The position numbers and the translations under genes were made by a program. From positions 1 through 64,000 of the forward strand of contig NZ_MLAO01000006.1 in NCBI RefSeq assembly GCF_002272835.1: DNA of 64,000 nt, given 5' to 3'. The notes under the pieces are model-generated. The model did not search any database, was not told where the DNA came from, and saw only the letters and a program-made list of their open reading frames with translations. Positions 36,120 through 46,253 of the stretch are shown piece by piece (the stretch's first letter is position 1; each line of letters starts with the position of its first letter). Source of the DNA: Helicobacter sp. 11S03491-1. GTDB taxonomy: Bacteria; Campylobacterota; Campylobacteria; Campylobacterales; Helicobacteraceae.

Positions 36120-36994
36120 CTCACTCCTTCTTTGAAATACTCTCCCAACAAATCATTCAGACAAACCCTTGCCCCTTCAGTCATATTTTCCAGTTTTTTT
36201 AAAATATTTTCTTGAAGATCTTTGGCGTGCTTCCTTGCCCCCTCTAATCCAAGCAAATTTACATAACTATTTTTTTCTTTGTCATTTTGGGTAGTTTTGC
36301 CTGCTTGTATTTCAGATTGAGTTGCATCAATGACATCATCACGTATCTGAAAATAAAGCCCCAAATCAATCCCAAATTCATAAAACATCTCTATAGTATT
36401 TTGCGCAAGATTTGCAATGATAGCTCCCATCTTCAGACTCGTAGCAATAAGTTTGGCTGTTTTGTTATGATGGATTATCTTGAGTTTGGAGATCTCAAGA
36501 GTTTGATTTTCAAAATAACAATCCATTGCCTGCCCTATAACCATGCCCCCAATCCCTCCATTATTTGAAAGCTCTGAAATAAGCCTGATTTTGACCCCAT
36601 TATCAAGTCGAGCTTGGCTGAGGAGATAAAAAGCATAAGTATTCAACCCATCTCCTACCAGTATCGCGCCTGCCTCATCATAAAGTTTATGGAGCGTAGG
36701 GTGTCCTCGTCTCAAATTTGCATTATCCATTGCAGGCAAATCATCATGAATGAGGGAATAAGTGTGCAAACATTCCAAAGCAAGCGCCGGTAAAAAAGCA
36801 TTTTTACTCAAAGAAGGGTTATAAGCACAAACTATACTCAATAAAAGCTTAGGACGAAATCGCTTACCTCCATTTAACATCATTTCCCAAAATGCGCGTT
36901 CAAAGTAGGGATGAAATCCTTCTATTTTTGGACAAGATTGCATCAAAAATTCTTCAAATTCCAAGCAAGTTTTTTGATAAAAATTTATATCCAT
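36116..36994 (-). CDS. ispA: Polyprenyl (geranyl/farnesyl) diphosphate synthase IspA
   Basis: This prenyltransferase condenses isoprenyl units towards undecaprenyl and quinone side chains. The first aspartate-rich motif is YSLIHDDLPAMDNANLRRG and the second QIRDDVIDAT. GGKRFRPKLLL and the KTAKLI region complete the pattern. The product has 292 residues. It is between the PDZ gene and surE on the minus strand. Chain length cannot be read from the sequence by eye, but size suits farnesyl diphosphate synthase. Confidence 0.93.
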   Translation of the reverse strand: MDINFYQKTCLEFEEFLMQSCPKIEGFHPYFERAFWEMMLNGGKRFRPKLLLSIVCAYNPSLSKNAFLPALALECLHTYSLIHDDLPAMDNANLRRGHPTLHKLYDEAGAILVGDGLNTYAFYLLSQARLDNGVKIRLISELSNNGGIGGMVIGQAMDCYFENQTLEISKLKIIHHNKTAKLIATSLKMGAIIANLAQNTIEMFYEFGIDLGLYFQIRDDVIDATQSEIQAGKTTQNDKEKNSYVNLLGLEGARKHAKDLQENILKKLENMTEGARVCLNDLLGEYFKEGVR

Positions 36995-37001
36995 AATTTT
37001 T

Positions 37002-38051
37002 TCACAACTTTATATAAAATTCAAGCCCATCACGATCAATCAAAACTTCTATAGTCCCTTTTATACCTGCTTGAGAAAAGGCACTTCTTAAGGAATTTTC
37101 TATTTTTTCTTCAGAATCATCATTTGGCTTGATGATAGCTTCATGATTGATCCAAACAATCCTATCTCCTACTTGAAATTGAGGAAGCCTTAAGGGAGTA
37201 CTTTTATCAATTTCCGTAATTTCAAGTTTTTGATTTAACTTGATACCAAACCTCTCCAAAAAAGTATCCGGCAACAAAAACCCTCCATAACGCTTATCTG
37301 CAATTACTTTTAACTTTTGGTGTTTCCCGTTACGAATCACATCTACCTCTACATTCTTATGGTAAGCCAAATTACTAACATTCCATTCAAATTGTTCCGG
37401 CGTAACGATAGCTTGATTATCGATGCTTATAATCTTATCATTAGGCAAAAATGGATTCTCTTTAAAAAATGGATCTACTTGAACAACAATAATAGACTTG
37501 TTTTCTTGAGATACCCTTATGCCAATATCTCCATAATAAGGCGAATTTTGTCTCAGAAATCTATCAATATATTTTTTATCAATAAAATATTTTCCCCCTA
37601 CTCCAATCCCATAAATTTGATAACAAATATTACTTACTACACCGTTTATAGGTATAGGAGTAGAAAATTGCGCATAATGGATAAAACCACTTTGAGACTT
37701 TAAAATCTTTCCTTTTGCAGAAGTTTTGGATCCAATTGCAGCAAGTTCTTTGCTCCGTGCATATCCATCAATGTCCAAAAGATGATAAGCATATTTTGTT
37801 TCTTTAGTCTCAATCAAATACAACCCCACAAAAGGATCTCTTTTAAGTACTTTTACTCCTTGTGGGGGCAAGAGTGAAAAAAGCAAAGAAACATTTTTCT
37901 TTGGAGTTTTTAATGAAATAGAGTATGTGTTCTTTAAGGGCGTAGAAGCAATATCATAATATTTCATACAATGAGAAAAATCATATCCAAAAACGCTACC
38001 GGCTAACCCAAAAACCAGTAGAATTTTTAGGATAAATATTTTAGGCATCAT
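37002..38051 (-). CDS. Exported protein with tandem PDZ-like domains
   Basis: A signal peptide ([20 protein letters not shown]) precedes an N-terminal domain with no clear family. Two PDZ-like domains follow: one around [22 protein letters not shown], with [10 protein letters not shown] after it, and one near the C-terminus around [17 protein letters not shown]. No protease triad is visible, so it is not DegP/HtrA. It overlaps ybaB, as the H. pylori homologue HP0036 does. The start is ATG at 38051 or 38048. A periplasmic adaptor role is only a guess. Confidence 0.78.
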   Translation of the reverse strand: MMPKIFILKILLVFGLAGSVFGYDFSHCMKYYDIASTPLKNTYSISLKTPKKNVSLLFSLLPPQGVKVLKRDPFVGLYLIETKETKYAYHLLDIDGYARSKELAAIGSKTSAKGKILKSQSGFIHYAQFSTPIPINGVVSNICYQIYGIGVGGKYFIDKKYIDRFLRQNSPYYGDIGIRVSQENKSIIVVQVDPFFKENPFLPNDKIISIDNQAIVTPEQFEWNVSNLAYHKNVEVDVIRNGKHQKLKVIADKRYGGFLLPDTFLERFGIKLNQKLEITEIDKSTPLRLPQFQVGDRIVWINHEAIIKPNDDSEEKIENSLRSAFSQAGIKGTIEVLIDRDGLEFYIKL

Positions 38052-38352
38052 TTTTTCCAAATATATTCATCCCTCCAAACATTTGAAGCGCCATTGATTT
38101 TTTGTTTTCTTCGACATTTTTATAAGCATCATTGATAGCGCTAATAAGAAGGATTTGCAAGGATTCCTTATCTTCCAGCAAACTATCATCAATGCTTATG
38201 TCTATAAGCTCGCCTGCCCCATTAATGGACACACTTACCAACCCTCCTCCGGCTTTTGCACTAAATATCGTATCTTTAATTTTTTCTTCCATGCCTGAAA
38301 ATTCTTTTTTCATATCACCAAAAATTCCATTCAACTGTTCTAAATCAAACAT
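38041..38352 (-). CDS. ybaB: YbaB/EbfC nucleoid-associated protein
   Basis: This is a 103-residue DNA-binding dimer of the YbaB family: [20 protein letters not shown], then [28 protein letters not shown]. Small acidic/helical ends form the tweezer-like dimer. It starts one base after panD ends and overlaps the PDZ gene. In most bacteria ybaB lies next to dnaX/recR. Here it follows panD, as in H. pylori (HP0034/HP0035). Confidence 0.93.
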   Translation of the reverse strand: MFDLEQLNGIFGDMKKEFSGMEEKIKDTIFSAKAGGGLVSVSINGAGELIDISIDDSLLEDKESLQILLISAINDAYKNVEENKKSMALQMFGGMNIFGKNDA

Positions 38353-38353
38353 T

Positions 38354-38719
38354 TTATACCTCGTGTTTTATAGATAATATTTTGTTGTTCGCATCTACCA
38401 TTACAATAGTGGGGCGATAAGATAGCAATTCTGATTCTTCATACTGCGCGTAAGAAACAATAATGATTATATCCCCAACTTGAACTTTTCTTGCAGCAGC
38501 GCCATTGAGACAAATTTCACCTGCTTGTGACTGTCCAAAAATTACATAAGTACTAAAACGCTCACCATTGTTGATATTAAGAATTTCCACTTTCATTCCC
38601 TCAAACAAACCTGCACTTTGAGCAAGCTTAGCATCAATTGTAACAGATCCCACATAGTTTAGATTCGCATCAGTAACTTTAGCACGATGTATTTTGCTAT
38701 AAAGCATTTCAAATCTCAT
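38354..38719 (-). CDS. panD: Aspartate 1-decarboxylase PanD
   Basis: PanD makes beta-alanine for pantothenate. The proenzyme self-cleaves at Gly24-Ser25 (in [10 protein letters not shown]) to form the pyruvoyl cofactor. [10 protein letters not shown] and [22 protein letters not shown] are the family stretches. The 121-residue length fits. The start [13 protein letters not shown] matches the H. pylori protein ([13 protein letters not shown]) as I recall it. It heads the minus-strand run panD-ybaB-PDZ-ispA-surE-lipoprotein-queD-queE. Confidence 0.97.
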   Translation of the reverse strand: MRFEMLYSKIHRAKVTDANLNYVGSVTIDAKLAQSAGLFEGMKVEILNINNGERFSTYVIFGQSQAGEICLNGAAARKVQVGDIIIIVSYAQYEESELLSYRPTIVMVDANNKILSIKHEV

Positions 38720-38770
38720 TAAAATAATCCTTAAAATAATCCCATATTTTATTTGGATTTTAACATAATT

Positions 38771-40027
38771 TTAATTCAAATCTATTGGCTTGCCTATAAA
38801 ATAACCCTGAACGTAATCCACTCCCAATTCCATGACTTTTTTATAGATTTCTTCAGTCATGACATACTCAGCAATAGTAGTAATATGGAGCGCTTTTGCA
38901 AATTTTACAATCCCCATAACAATCCGGGATTTATGAGCGTCTTTATGAATATCTGTAATAAAACTGCCATCAATTTTAATAAAATCAATGGGGATATGCA
39001 TGAGTATTTCAAGATTAGAATACCCGCAACCAAAGTCATCAATAGCAATTTGAGCGCCTGTTTGCTTGAGTCTTTTAAAAAAATTTGAAAAAACGCTAAA
39101 ATTTTTTGCTCCTTCTTGTTCTGTAATTTCAATTGTAATTCTTTTTCCCAGATGATTGATTTGTATCTGGTTTAATAACCATTCCCCAATATCAAAATTT
39201 TCTATATCAACAATACTCAAATTAATAGAAATATCAATTTGTTTTTCAATGGCAATCTTTATAGATTTTTGGATAAGCTGTTTGATAGCGCGTGCATAAA
39301 TCACCGTCTTTTTTAAAACATCTAAAAAATCTTTAGGGTAAATGACACGATTGTGGTGAGTTTTTATCCTTGCTAATGCTTCATATTTAAAAATTTCACC
39401 TGTCTTTAAATCTACTATGGGCTGGAAATAAGGGATCAACAAATCATTGCTAAATGCTTGGTAGATAATTTTAGTAATTCTAATTTTTTCTTGAATATTC
39501 TTAGAATTTATTTGATTTTTGTCAAATACAATTAGGTCTCTATAAGTATTTTTTGCATCTAAAAGAGCGCAAAAAGCTTCTTTTAAGACATCAAACCGAT
39601 ACTTCGAATACCCATCTTGCATATATTTAGATGAGATGCCGATATGAAGTGTAAGTGAAATTTTAACTTGTTTGTTAATTTCAAATTCATGCCGGATAAA
39701 CAAATCATTAAAAGCATTGATTTTTTTGACAAAAGATTTTAAAAGGATCTTATCTGTTGTTATCAATCCAAAAAGTCCAAAACCTAACGCATAGAGTCTG
39801 TAATAATTTTGAGGAAAAAATTTCAGCGCTTCCAGATAAAAATTCCTAACCATTTGTGTGATTGCTTTGATGCCATAAACAATCCCAATACCATTAAAAT
39901 TATCAATCTCTATTACTGCCATATTGGTAACATGACCTTGATAGATTTTTTTGATAAAAGCATTCATATTGTTATGTTGGTTTTGAACAAAATCTAAACT
40001 ATCAATATCTCCAGTGACCTTAATCAT
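38771..40027 (-). CDS. EAL-domain protein with degenerate GGDEF-like N-terminus
   Basis: The C-terminal EAL domain (about residues 190-418) appears catalytically complete: FKYEALARI, INLSIVDIEN, ITIEITEQE, AIDDFGCGYSNLE, DFIKIDGSF, IAEYVMTEE and VQGYFIGKP supply the expected Glu, Asn, Asp, Lys and Gln residues for c-di-GMP hydrolysis. The N-terminal part (VIEIDNFNGIGIVYG, then YALGFGLFGLI where GGDEF should be) looks like a broken cyclase. The start is ATG 40027 or 40036, both overlapping the end of hydE. It is co-directional with the hydrogenase operon. Confidence 0.85.
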   Translation of the reverse strand: MIKVTGDIDSLDFVQNQHNNMNAFIKKIYQGHVTNMAVIEIDNFNGIGIVYGIKAITQMVRNFYLEALKFFPQNYYRLYALGFGLFGLITTDKILLKSFVKKINAFNDLFIRHEFEINKQVKISLTLHIGISSKYMQDGYSKYRFDVLKEAFCALLDAKNTYRDLIVFDKNQINSKNIQEKIRITKIIYQAFSNDLLIPYFQPIVDLKTGEIFKYEALARIKTHHNRVIYPKDFLDVLKKTVIYARAIKQLIQKSIKIAIEKQIDISINLSIVDIENFDIGEWLLNQIQINHLGKRITIEITEQEGAKNFSVFSNFFKRLKQTGAQIAIDDFGCGYSNLEILMHIPIDFIKIDGSFITDIHKDAHKSRIVMGIVKFAKALHITTIAEYVMTEEIYKKVMELGVDYVQGYFIGKPIDLN

Positions 40028-41657
40028 AATCAACATAACCCTCTTTGGGAAGTGCAAGATGAATGCTTTTAGGAAAATAATGCAGCATTTTATCCAAAAA
40101 AACCTTTTGAGTAAGCATATCCCCGCATATGAGAGCATTTTTTATGCCAAAATTAATACTGGTATCTAAAGCAAATTTTCCTAAAAATTCAGCCAAACTA
40201 TCAACAAAGCCATAACTAAGAGTTGCCTCATCAAGTCCGGCTATCAAAAAACTCATTGCAGAACGCAAGACCTTAGGATAATCTAACTTTAAACAATCAT
40301 TTTCTTTAATAAGTTTAAAATCAATTCTGGGACCCTTATCTCTAACAAACTTCTTTGCATGATTTAAAATACATGTATTATTGGATATAAATTGTTTTTG
40401 ATAGCCCAATACAAAAGCTGCACTGGAAAATATATCTATCAAATTTTTACTCTCCATAGATGCATCGGGCAACGATTGGATGGATCTAAAAATATCTTCA
40501 AAATGATTGCAAAAATTCTTCAATAATTTTTCACCTCCATCATAATGATTTTCTATCTTCTGAAGTATCAGTTTGGGATTATTTTCAAAAACAATAGGCA
40601 AAAGACTTTTGTATTCTTTCCCTTGCTTGACCCAAATACCGCTGGGATGTGTTTTACTCAAAAATATGATAAGTTTTTGATGATGGATAATAGAAGGAGT
40701 ATTTTTTTGAATATTTTTAGGAAGAGAGGAATTATCATCATCAAAATGCTGCGCAATCACATCAAAGATATTTTTAGATTTTTTATCGATTTTTTTATAG
40801 ATCAAAAATCCTTCTTGGCTTACAACAATTTCACTCATTTTAGGTAATTTATGATGTTCATAACTCAAATCAAACTCTTTAGAAGAGCTATTTTTAACAA
40901 ATACATACCCCATCTCAGCTTCTAAGGCAAATATACCCAACAAGGACAAAACTATATCATAAGCTAACATGGCACGTATTTCAAAAGTATCTTTATTTTT
41001 AAGCAGCAAAGGGGCGAAAACCTCCTTGGGACATAATAGCATAGAAGGTTTTTCATAGCTTGCGAGTACTTGAGATTCAAGGTTTTGCAAACGCGTATAA
41101 GTCAAAGCATTACAAAGATCCCAAAACATCACATCTAAACTTTTTTGCGATAATGAGATTTCTTTGATGCCTCTAGAGGTTTTGATAAGAACACTTTGGT
41201 TATTTTTAAGTTTTAATATGATTTGTTTGAATGCCTTTTGAAGATCGCTTGGTTGGGTTATTTGTTTGCCTAAGAATTGAATATTTTTTACCCAATCAAA
41301 CAAATTGCAAAATTTTGAAGAATTTTTGTCCAAAATCTCTTTTGTTTCAAGGGCATCTAAAAACTCAGGCTGTTTATGAGATTTTTTTTGAGGTTTGTCC
41401 AAAATACACTCAGAAATTTTGAACTCTAAAAAACGAAAATGGATTGATAAGGGCAATCTTTTAGCTATATCATCAGCAAAATCTAAAGCATCTTGGGTTG
41501 AAGCATCTAACAAAAATATATATTCTGAAGGAGTCTTTGTAAGATCAAAGCAATGAGAAAATTTTAGATTTTTTAATGTGGCATGGTATTGCAAAAACTT
41601 ATCAAATATGCGAGCATGAGATTTTGATTGAGTGCTAAAAATAAACTCAAAAACCAT
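40020..41657 (-). CDS. hydE: Hydrogenase accessory protein HydE
   Basis: The 545-residue protein occupies the position of hydE in the hydABCDE operon of Wolinella and H. pylori (HP0635). It has no signal sequence. It shows HypF-like features such as an N-terminal domain and LIAGLDEATLSYGFVDSLAEF, then FGIKNALICGDMLTQKVFLD, which resembles the C-terminal part of HypF-like carbamoyl-transfer proteins. It lacks the HypF zinc fingers. A role in hydrogenase maturation is inferred from family and position. Two bases separate it from hydD. Confidence 0.8.
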   Translation of the reverse strand: MVFEFIFSTQSKSHARIFDKFLQYHATLKNLKFSHCFDLTKTPSEYIFLLDASTQDALDFADDIAKRLPLSIHFRFLEFKISECILDKPQKKSHKQPEFLDALETKEILDKNSSKFCNLFDWVKNIQFLGKQITQPSDLQKAFKQIILKLKNNQSVLIKTSRGIKEISLSQKSLDVMFWDLCNALTYTRLQNLESQVLASYEKPSMLLCPKEVFAPLLLKNKDTFEIRAMLAYDIVLSLLGIFALEAEMGYVFVKNSSSKEFDLSYEHHKLPKMSEIVVSQEGFLIYKKIDKKSKNIFDVIAQHFDDDNSSLPKNIQKNTPSIIHHQKLIIFLSKTHPSGIWVKQGKEYKSLLPIVFENNPKLILQKIENHYDGGEKLLKNFCNHFEDIFRSIQSLPDASMESKNLIDIFSSAAFVLGYQKQFISNNTCILNHAKKFVRDKGPRIDFKLIKENDCLKLDYPKVLRSAMSFLIAGLDEATLSYGFVDSLAEFLGKFALDTSINFGIKNALICGDMLTQKVFLDKMLHYFPKSIHLALPKEGYVDYD

Positions 41658-41659
41658 CT

Positions 41660-42196
41660 CTAATAACCCCTAAAAGAAAAATTAGCAATTTCTTGAAGAT
41701 CTTTATTGCCGATTTTTTCTACCTCAACCCCCAAATCTAAAAGATATCCAACAGCTAACTTTTCTGCTACAACAGCGCCCTTTTTAACCTCCTCAGAAAG
41801 CCTAAAAGCAGTTTGTTCTCCAATGACTTGGGGAACAATGCCAATAATCTTTACAGGTGGGAGATCACCTAAAAGTTGAGTAAGTTTAAGAGTTTGGAGC
41901 ATTTCAACCTCATGAGCGCTTCCTGCCCAAGTAATCGTGTTAGGGACATTATCAAAATCAAAATAATAAACTTCCCCTATTTTTTCATTATCCACACTCA
42001 CACAATCAAGAATCAAAACCTTATCATAAGAAGTGATAATAGGGATTAACATCTGCGCCATTGTCCCTCCATCAATAATATCAATATCATGATCACCTCT
42101 AAAGGCATAATTAAGTTTCAAGAAATTACAAAGATGAACACCTATGCCCTCATCTCCAAAAAGTATATTCCCAATCCCCAAAATTAAAATTTTCAA
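41660..42196 (-). CDS. hydD: Hydrogenase maturation endopeptidase HydD (HyaD/HybD family)
   Basis: This nickel-dependent protease removes the C-terminal tail of the large subunit after NiFe centre insertion. The N-terminal ILGIGNILFGDEGIGVHLC holds the conserved Glu/Asp ligands. VLILDCVSVD and SAHEVEMLQTLKL, with the conserved His, follow. It is 178 residues long and overlaps hydC by 4 bases. Its substrate is the HydB precursor encoded two genes upstream. Confidence 0.94.
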   Translation of the reverse strand: MKILILGIGNILFGDEGIGVHLCNFLKLNYAFRGDHDIDIIDGGTMAQMLIPIITSYDKVLILDCVSVDNEKIGEVYYFDFDNVPNTITWAGSAHEVEMLQTLKLTQLLGDLPPVKIIGIVPQVIGEQTAFRLSEEVKKGAVVAEKLAVGYLLDLGVEVEKIGNKDLQEIANFSFRGY

Positions 42197-42897
42197 TTAT
42201 TTACTTTTTCAATCTTTTTGTATCTCAGACCACTAATCATAGCATCTGCTCCACCATTAGGATATTTTAGAGAATTCCATATAACCATATAAATATGCAC
42301 AGGAATAAAAATAATAAATGCCCATGTAACAATATGATGGATTAACCTCACATTTGCAAGTCCCCCACACATTACCTCAAACCATTTAAAATAATCCTCA
42401 AGCACACTGCCTAAACCATTATGATAAACATTATAATACAAAACAACACCTGTAAGACAAATTATTAAGGTTAATACAGCCAAAATAAAATAAGTTACAA
42501 ATTGTAAAGGATTATAAGCTCCTTTAATGTGAGGGTGTTTGCCTACCCAAAGATAAACTTTGATTTGCTCAATCCAAACTTTTGGAGAGAGACATTGGTA
42601 AAATGAGACTCTCTCTAATCTGCTGGCTCTGTCAAAAATAAACAAATAAAGCCTAAAAATAGATACGCCAATAAGAGCAAATCCTAAAAATAAATGCCAA
42701 CTCCTAATATAAGCTTGCAAAAAATTAGTTGGTTGTGGGCTTGGTTGAGATTGCAAAAATGGAAATGCAATATAAAAACCTGTAAAAATAAGTCCAAAAA
42801 TCGCAAATGCTCTTATCCAGTGAAATATTCTGGTAAGTCCTGAAAATTCTTTATAAGCTTGGAACTTTTTCCCATTTGAAGTTATTGAGTTTTTCAT
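42193..42897 (-). CDS. hydC: Ni/Fe-hydrogenase cytochrome b subunit HydC
   Basis: HydC anchors the periplasmic hydrogenase and passes electrons to menaquinone. Four membrane helices are evident, with haem-ligand histidines in RIFHWIRAFAIFGLIFTGF, SWHLFLGFALIG, and RLIHHIVTWAFIIFIPVHIYM. The 234-residue protein follows hydB by 9 bases and overlaps hydD. The motif order matches the HyaC/HydC family. Confidence 0.95.
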   Translation of the reverse strand: MKNSITSNGKKFQAYKEFSGLTRIFHWIRAFAIFGLIFTGFYIAFPFLQSQPSPQPTNFLQAYIRSWHLFLGFALIGVSIFRLYLFIFDRASRLERVSFYQCLSPKVWIEQIKVYLWVGKHPHIKGAYNPLQFVTYFILAVLTLIICLTGVVLYYNVYHNGLGSVLEDYFKWFEVMCGGLANVRLIHHIVTWAFIIFIPVHIYMVIWNSLKYPNGGADAMISGLRYKKIEKVNN

Positions 42898-42906
42898 CTT
42901 GTCCTC

Positions 42907-44643
42907 CTAAATCCTTGCAAACGCAGGATCGACTTTGTATTCACCAATTTTATTCCCCTTGGTATCCATCACATGAACTGAACAAGCAATACAAGGATCA
43001 AATGAATGGATAGTCCGAATAATTTCCAAAGGTTTTGTAATATCAGCCACTTTTGTCCCAATAAGACTCATCTCATAGGGTCCTTTTTGCCCTTTATTAT
43101 CTCTAGGTCCTGCATTCCATGTAGAAGGGACAACAGCTTGATAATTTTCTACAACCCCATTTTTAATCCTTACCCAATGGCTTAGCATTCCTCTAGGGAC
43201 TTGACCAATATACCTGCCTTTATATTCTTTGTTTTTATCAATAACATAATCAGCGCAAGTTGCCTTATCAGATTTTAAATTTTCTATCAAAGAATTTAAA
43301 GTCATCAATCCGTTATCTGCAATCGCTTTTGCTTCTATGCATCTTGCTGCTGTTCGTCCAAGTGTGCTAAAAAGCGCTTCAATAGGCAAACCACTATCCT
43401 TAAGAAATTGTGTGGCAATCTTAGTGATATAAGGATTTTTTGCAGCCAAACCTACAACAACTGATGCCAAAGGTCCTACTTCCATAGGCATACCATTATA
43501 TCTGGGAGATTTTATCCAAGAATATTTCCCTTCCAAATCCAATAATTTTGTCTGTATAGGCTTGCCATCAGGACCAATACTTTTGCCATCTTTAAACCCT
43601 GTATAATTAGGATTTGTTTGTCCATCATAAGGTTGGAGTTGCACTTCTTTAGTATTTTCATATTGATACCATGAGTGGGTTACTTCTTCTTTGATAAGAT
43701 TTTCATCAATAGGGTAGAGTTTATTCAAATCACCATTCAAGACAACCCCGCTACTAAGGAGATTGTGATCTTTTGAAAGCAAAATCTCTTCGTGAGCAAT
43801 GAAATTTGTAAGCCCACAGCCTTTTATAACAGATTGTTCATCTTTGAAGGCTTTGCCTGCCATAACAAGATCCGGATAATAAGCACGATTGACAAAATCA
43901 GCAACTTTTTCAAATTTAAATTTCCATTCTGCTAAGCGCGTAGGATCCATAACATCCATTACAGAAGTGATACCTCCAACTGTTAGGCTTTGGGGGTGGG
44001 GTTGTTTAGCGCCAAAAATAGCTGTCATTTTTGCAGCTTCTCTTTGAATTTCCAGAAGTTTCAGATAATGTGAGAGGACAATGAGATTTTGTTCAGGAGA
44101 AAAATGATAAGTTTTATGCCCCCAATAACCATTATTAAAAGGTCCTAATGCCCCTTGTTTGACAAAATCCGTAACTCTTTTTTGCACTGCTTTGAGTTCG
44201 TCTTCACCTGCTACCAGAGGATAATCTGTATATTTAAAAGCAACTTTGGCTGCTTTTGCGGGATCTGCTTTGAGCGCAGAGGTAATATCACACCAATCAA
44301 GCCCATGCAAAGTATAAAAATGCACAACATGATCATGTAAAATCAAGGCAATATTCATCAAACTCCTTACCAACAAAGCATTTAAAGGAGGTGTAATTCC
44401 CAAAGCATCCTCAACAGCTGTTACCCCTGCTTTGTAATGAGAATAAGTACAAACCCCACAAATTCTTTGGGCAATAAGCCCTGCATCACGAGGATCGCGA
44501 TTTTTAATAATGGTTTCAAGCCCTCTAAATAGTGTTGATGATGAAAATGCATCTTGAATAACATTATTTTCATCTACGATCACTTCAATTCTCAAATGCC
44601 CCTCTATTCTTGTAATTGGATCTACTATAATTCGTTTTGTCAT
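42907..44643 (-). CDS. hydB: Uptake [NiFe]-hydrogenase large subunit HydB
   Basis: This is the catalytic subunit that oxidises H2. The two CxxC pairs binding the NiFe centre are RICGVCTYSH (Cys62, Cys65) and SFDPCIACSVH (Cys551, Cys554). The 21 residues after His557 are the tail removed by HydD. MTKRIIVDPITRIEGHLRIE is the conserved N-terminus. It is 578 residues long, full length. It is transported to the periplasm with HydA, which carries the Tat signal. Confidence 0.98.
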   Translation of the reverse strand: MTKRIIVDPITRIEGHLRIEVIVDENNVIQDAFSSSTLFRGLETIIKNRDPRDAGLIAQRICGVCTYSHYKAGVTAVEDALGITPPLNALLVRSLMNIALILHDHVVHFYTLHGLDWCDITSALKADPAKAAKVAFKYTDYPLVAGEDELKAVQKRVTDFVKQGALGPFNNGYWGHKTYHFSPEQNLIVLSHYLKLLEIQREAAKMTAIFGAKQPHPQSLTVGGITSVMDVMDPTRLAEWKFKFEKVADFVNRAYYPDLVMAGKAFKDEQSVIKGCGLTNFIAHEEILLSKDHNLLSSGVVLNGDLNKLYPIDENLIKEEVTHSWYQYENTKEVQLQPYDGQTNPNYTGFKDGKSIGPDGKPIQTKLLDLEGKYSWIKSPRYNGMPMEVGPLASVVVGLAAKNPYITKIATQFLKDSGLPIEALFSTLGRTAARCIEAKAIADNGLMTLNSLIENLKSDKATCADYVIDKNKEYKGRYIGQVPRGMLSHWVRIKNGVVENYQAVVPSTWNAGPRDNKGQKGPYEMSLIGTKVADITKPLEIIRTIHSFDPCIACSVHVMDTKGNKIGEYKVDPAFARI

Positions 44644-44653
44644 TTTTTACTCC

Positions 44654-45820
44654 TTATTGCTCGTCTTTATTTTTTACCAAGCTCGAAACTACCGCATGAG
44701 CAGCAATACCCACAGCTGTAGCAGCTAAAATAACAGTCCCCACTGTATTAGCTGTTTTGTCTGCTCCAATGCCATCATAAGAAGTATGGAACAATCTATT
44801 CCCAATGGGTTCTTCAAAAGGACTCATAGTATCCCAAAAATTTGGCTCTGAACACCCTATACAACCATGACCTGCCTGTATAGGCCAGCTTGTATGGGAG
44901 TTGAATCGCAGTTTGGAGCAATTGTTAAAAGTATAAGGTCCCTTACAGCCTACTTTATAGAGACAATAACCATTTTGCGCATTTTCATCTCCAAAATGCT
45001 GCACAAATTCACCTGCATCAAAATGTCCTCTTCTTTCGCACAAATCATGAATCCTATGACCATAAGCCCACATTGGACGATTATAGGCATCTACTGCAGG
45101 CAATGTTCCAAACATTACAAAATACATAATATTCCCTACAATATTTTTCTCACTTGGAGGACAACCCGGGACATTAATAATGGGTTTATTGATAATTTTA
45201 CTCAAAGGTTGTGCATTTGAAGGATTAGGATAGGCTGCCTGAACACCTCCAAAGCTTGAGCAAGTCCCGATAGCAAAAATAGCTGCTGCTCCTTGGGCAG
45301 CCTCCCTGCATTCTTCTGCCCCTGTATGTCCATCTGCCCCGATAGTGAGGAAATACTCTGTCCCTTGTGGGATACCTCCTTCAACCATGAGGATATAATT
45401 TCCTTTATGTTTGGCAATGGCATTTTTTAAATTCTGCTCTGCTTGATAGCCGGAAGCAGCCATGATTGTCTCATGATATTCCAAATTGATATAATCAAAA
45501 ATAATACTGTCAATACTTGGATCTTCAGTGCGCAACAAACTTTCGCTACAACCCGTGCATTCTGCCATATGCAACCAAATAACCGGGATACGGTTAGCTA
45601 TTTGGGCAGCTTTTGCAGTCAATGGCACAAAACTTGCGGGCAAAGCCATCGTAGCAGTCATCATCCCTGCCCATTTCATAAAATCTCTTCTGTTGATACC
45701 TTTTTTACTTAATTGTGTATTTAAGTCTTTATCTTGATTATGAGGACTTAATTTAGAAAGTCTCTCAAGCCTTTGAGATATTTGTTCAAATAGAGCATTG
45801 TCTTTGGTTTGTCGTTCCAT
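44654..45820 (-). CDS. hydA: Uptake [NiFe]-hydrogenase small subunit HydA with Tat signal
   Basis: This iron-sulfur subunit relays electrons from HydB to HydC. The Tat signal RRDFMKWAG begins at residue 44, after a long n-region. Cluster ligands occur in AECTGCSES, GTCSSFGG, VPGCPPSE, DLCERRGHF, GYCLYKVGCKGP and GHGCIGCSEPNFWD. A C-terminal hydrophobic helix (TVILAATAVGIAAHAVV) anchors it in the membrane. It is the first gene of the hydABCDE-EAL run, and the upstream 430-base gap carries its promoter. Confidence 0.97.
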   Translation of the reverse strand: MERQTKDNALFEQISQRLERLSKLSPHNQDKDLNTQLSKKGINRRDFMKWAGMMTATMALPASFVPLTAKAAQIANRIPVIWLHMAECTGCSESLLRTEDPSIDSIIFDYINLEYHETIMAASGYQAEQNLKNAIAKHKGNYILMVEGGIPQGTEYFLTIGADGHTGAEECREAAQGAAAIFAIGTCSSFGGVQAAYPNPSNAQPLSKIINKPIINVPGCPPSEKNIVGNIMYFVMFGTLPAVDAYNRPMWAYGHRIHDLCERRGHFDAGEFVQHFGDENAQNGYCLYKVGCKGPYTFNNCSKLRFNSHTSWPIQAGHGCIGCSEPNFWDTMSPFEEPIGNRLFHTSYDGIGADKTANTVGTVILAATAVGIAAHAVVSSLVKNKDEQ

Positions 45821-46253
45821 AGTTTATCCTTAATGTGGTTGTTTGTGTTTGGTGTTTGTAAAATTGAACACTATACTTTATAACTTTTTTTCTAACAAAA
45901 CAAGATAAATGAGAAATATTTTGATGAGGATAATCCGGAATCTAAAAACATTTCCAAATCTCAATTATTAAGGATTCTATCACAGCTTAAATCATAGCTG
46001 TCTTTCTAAATTTAAAAATATTTTGAAAATATTTGCAAATACTAAGAATCCTGCGATGTAAAAAATGAAGAGAGAATGTATTTATGTCTCCATTTTGCTC
46101 CATAAACACACTTCGAATTATTTAATAAATTAGAAAAACAATGCTATTTAATCCAAATCACTTTATTTTAGGCTATTAAAATAGCCTAAAAAATCTCACA
46201 AAATTTAATCTTTGGAATTTAATCATTATGGATACAATTTTATAAAATAAAAT
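45821..46253. other. Non-coding region upstream of hydA
   Basis: This interval contains the hydA leader. On the minus strand a TATAGT hexamer (45875-45870) placed about 50 bases before the start is a plausible -10 box. A perfect dyad lies at 46166-46191. No coding frame is credible. I looked for a NikR-type or Fur-type dyad and found none I would defend. Confidence 0.45.
46166..46191. terminator. Perfect 12-bp stem-loop downstream of the 46254-46559 gene
   Basis: The arms TTTTAGGCTATT and AATAGCCTAAAA are separated by AA. The stem ends in a run of A/T so it could terminate in either direction. It separates the nadK-recN-NFACT unit from the hydrogenase promoter. There is no long external U-run. 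Confidence 0.6.

Noticed and set aside
44155-44340. 61-codon open frame opposite hydB
   Set aside because: Antisense shadow without its own signals.
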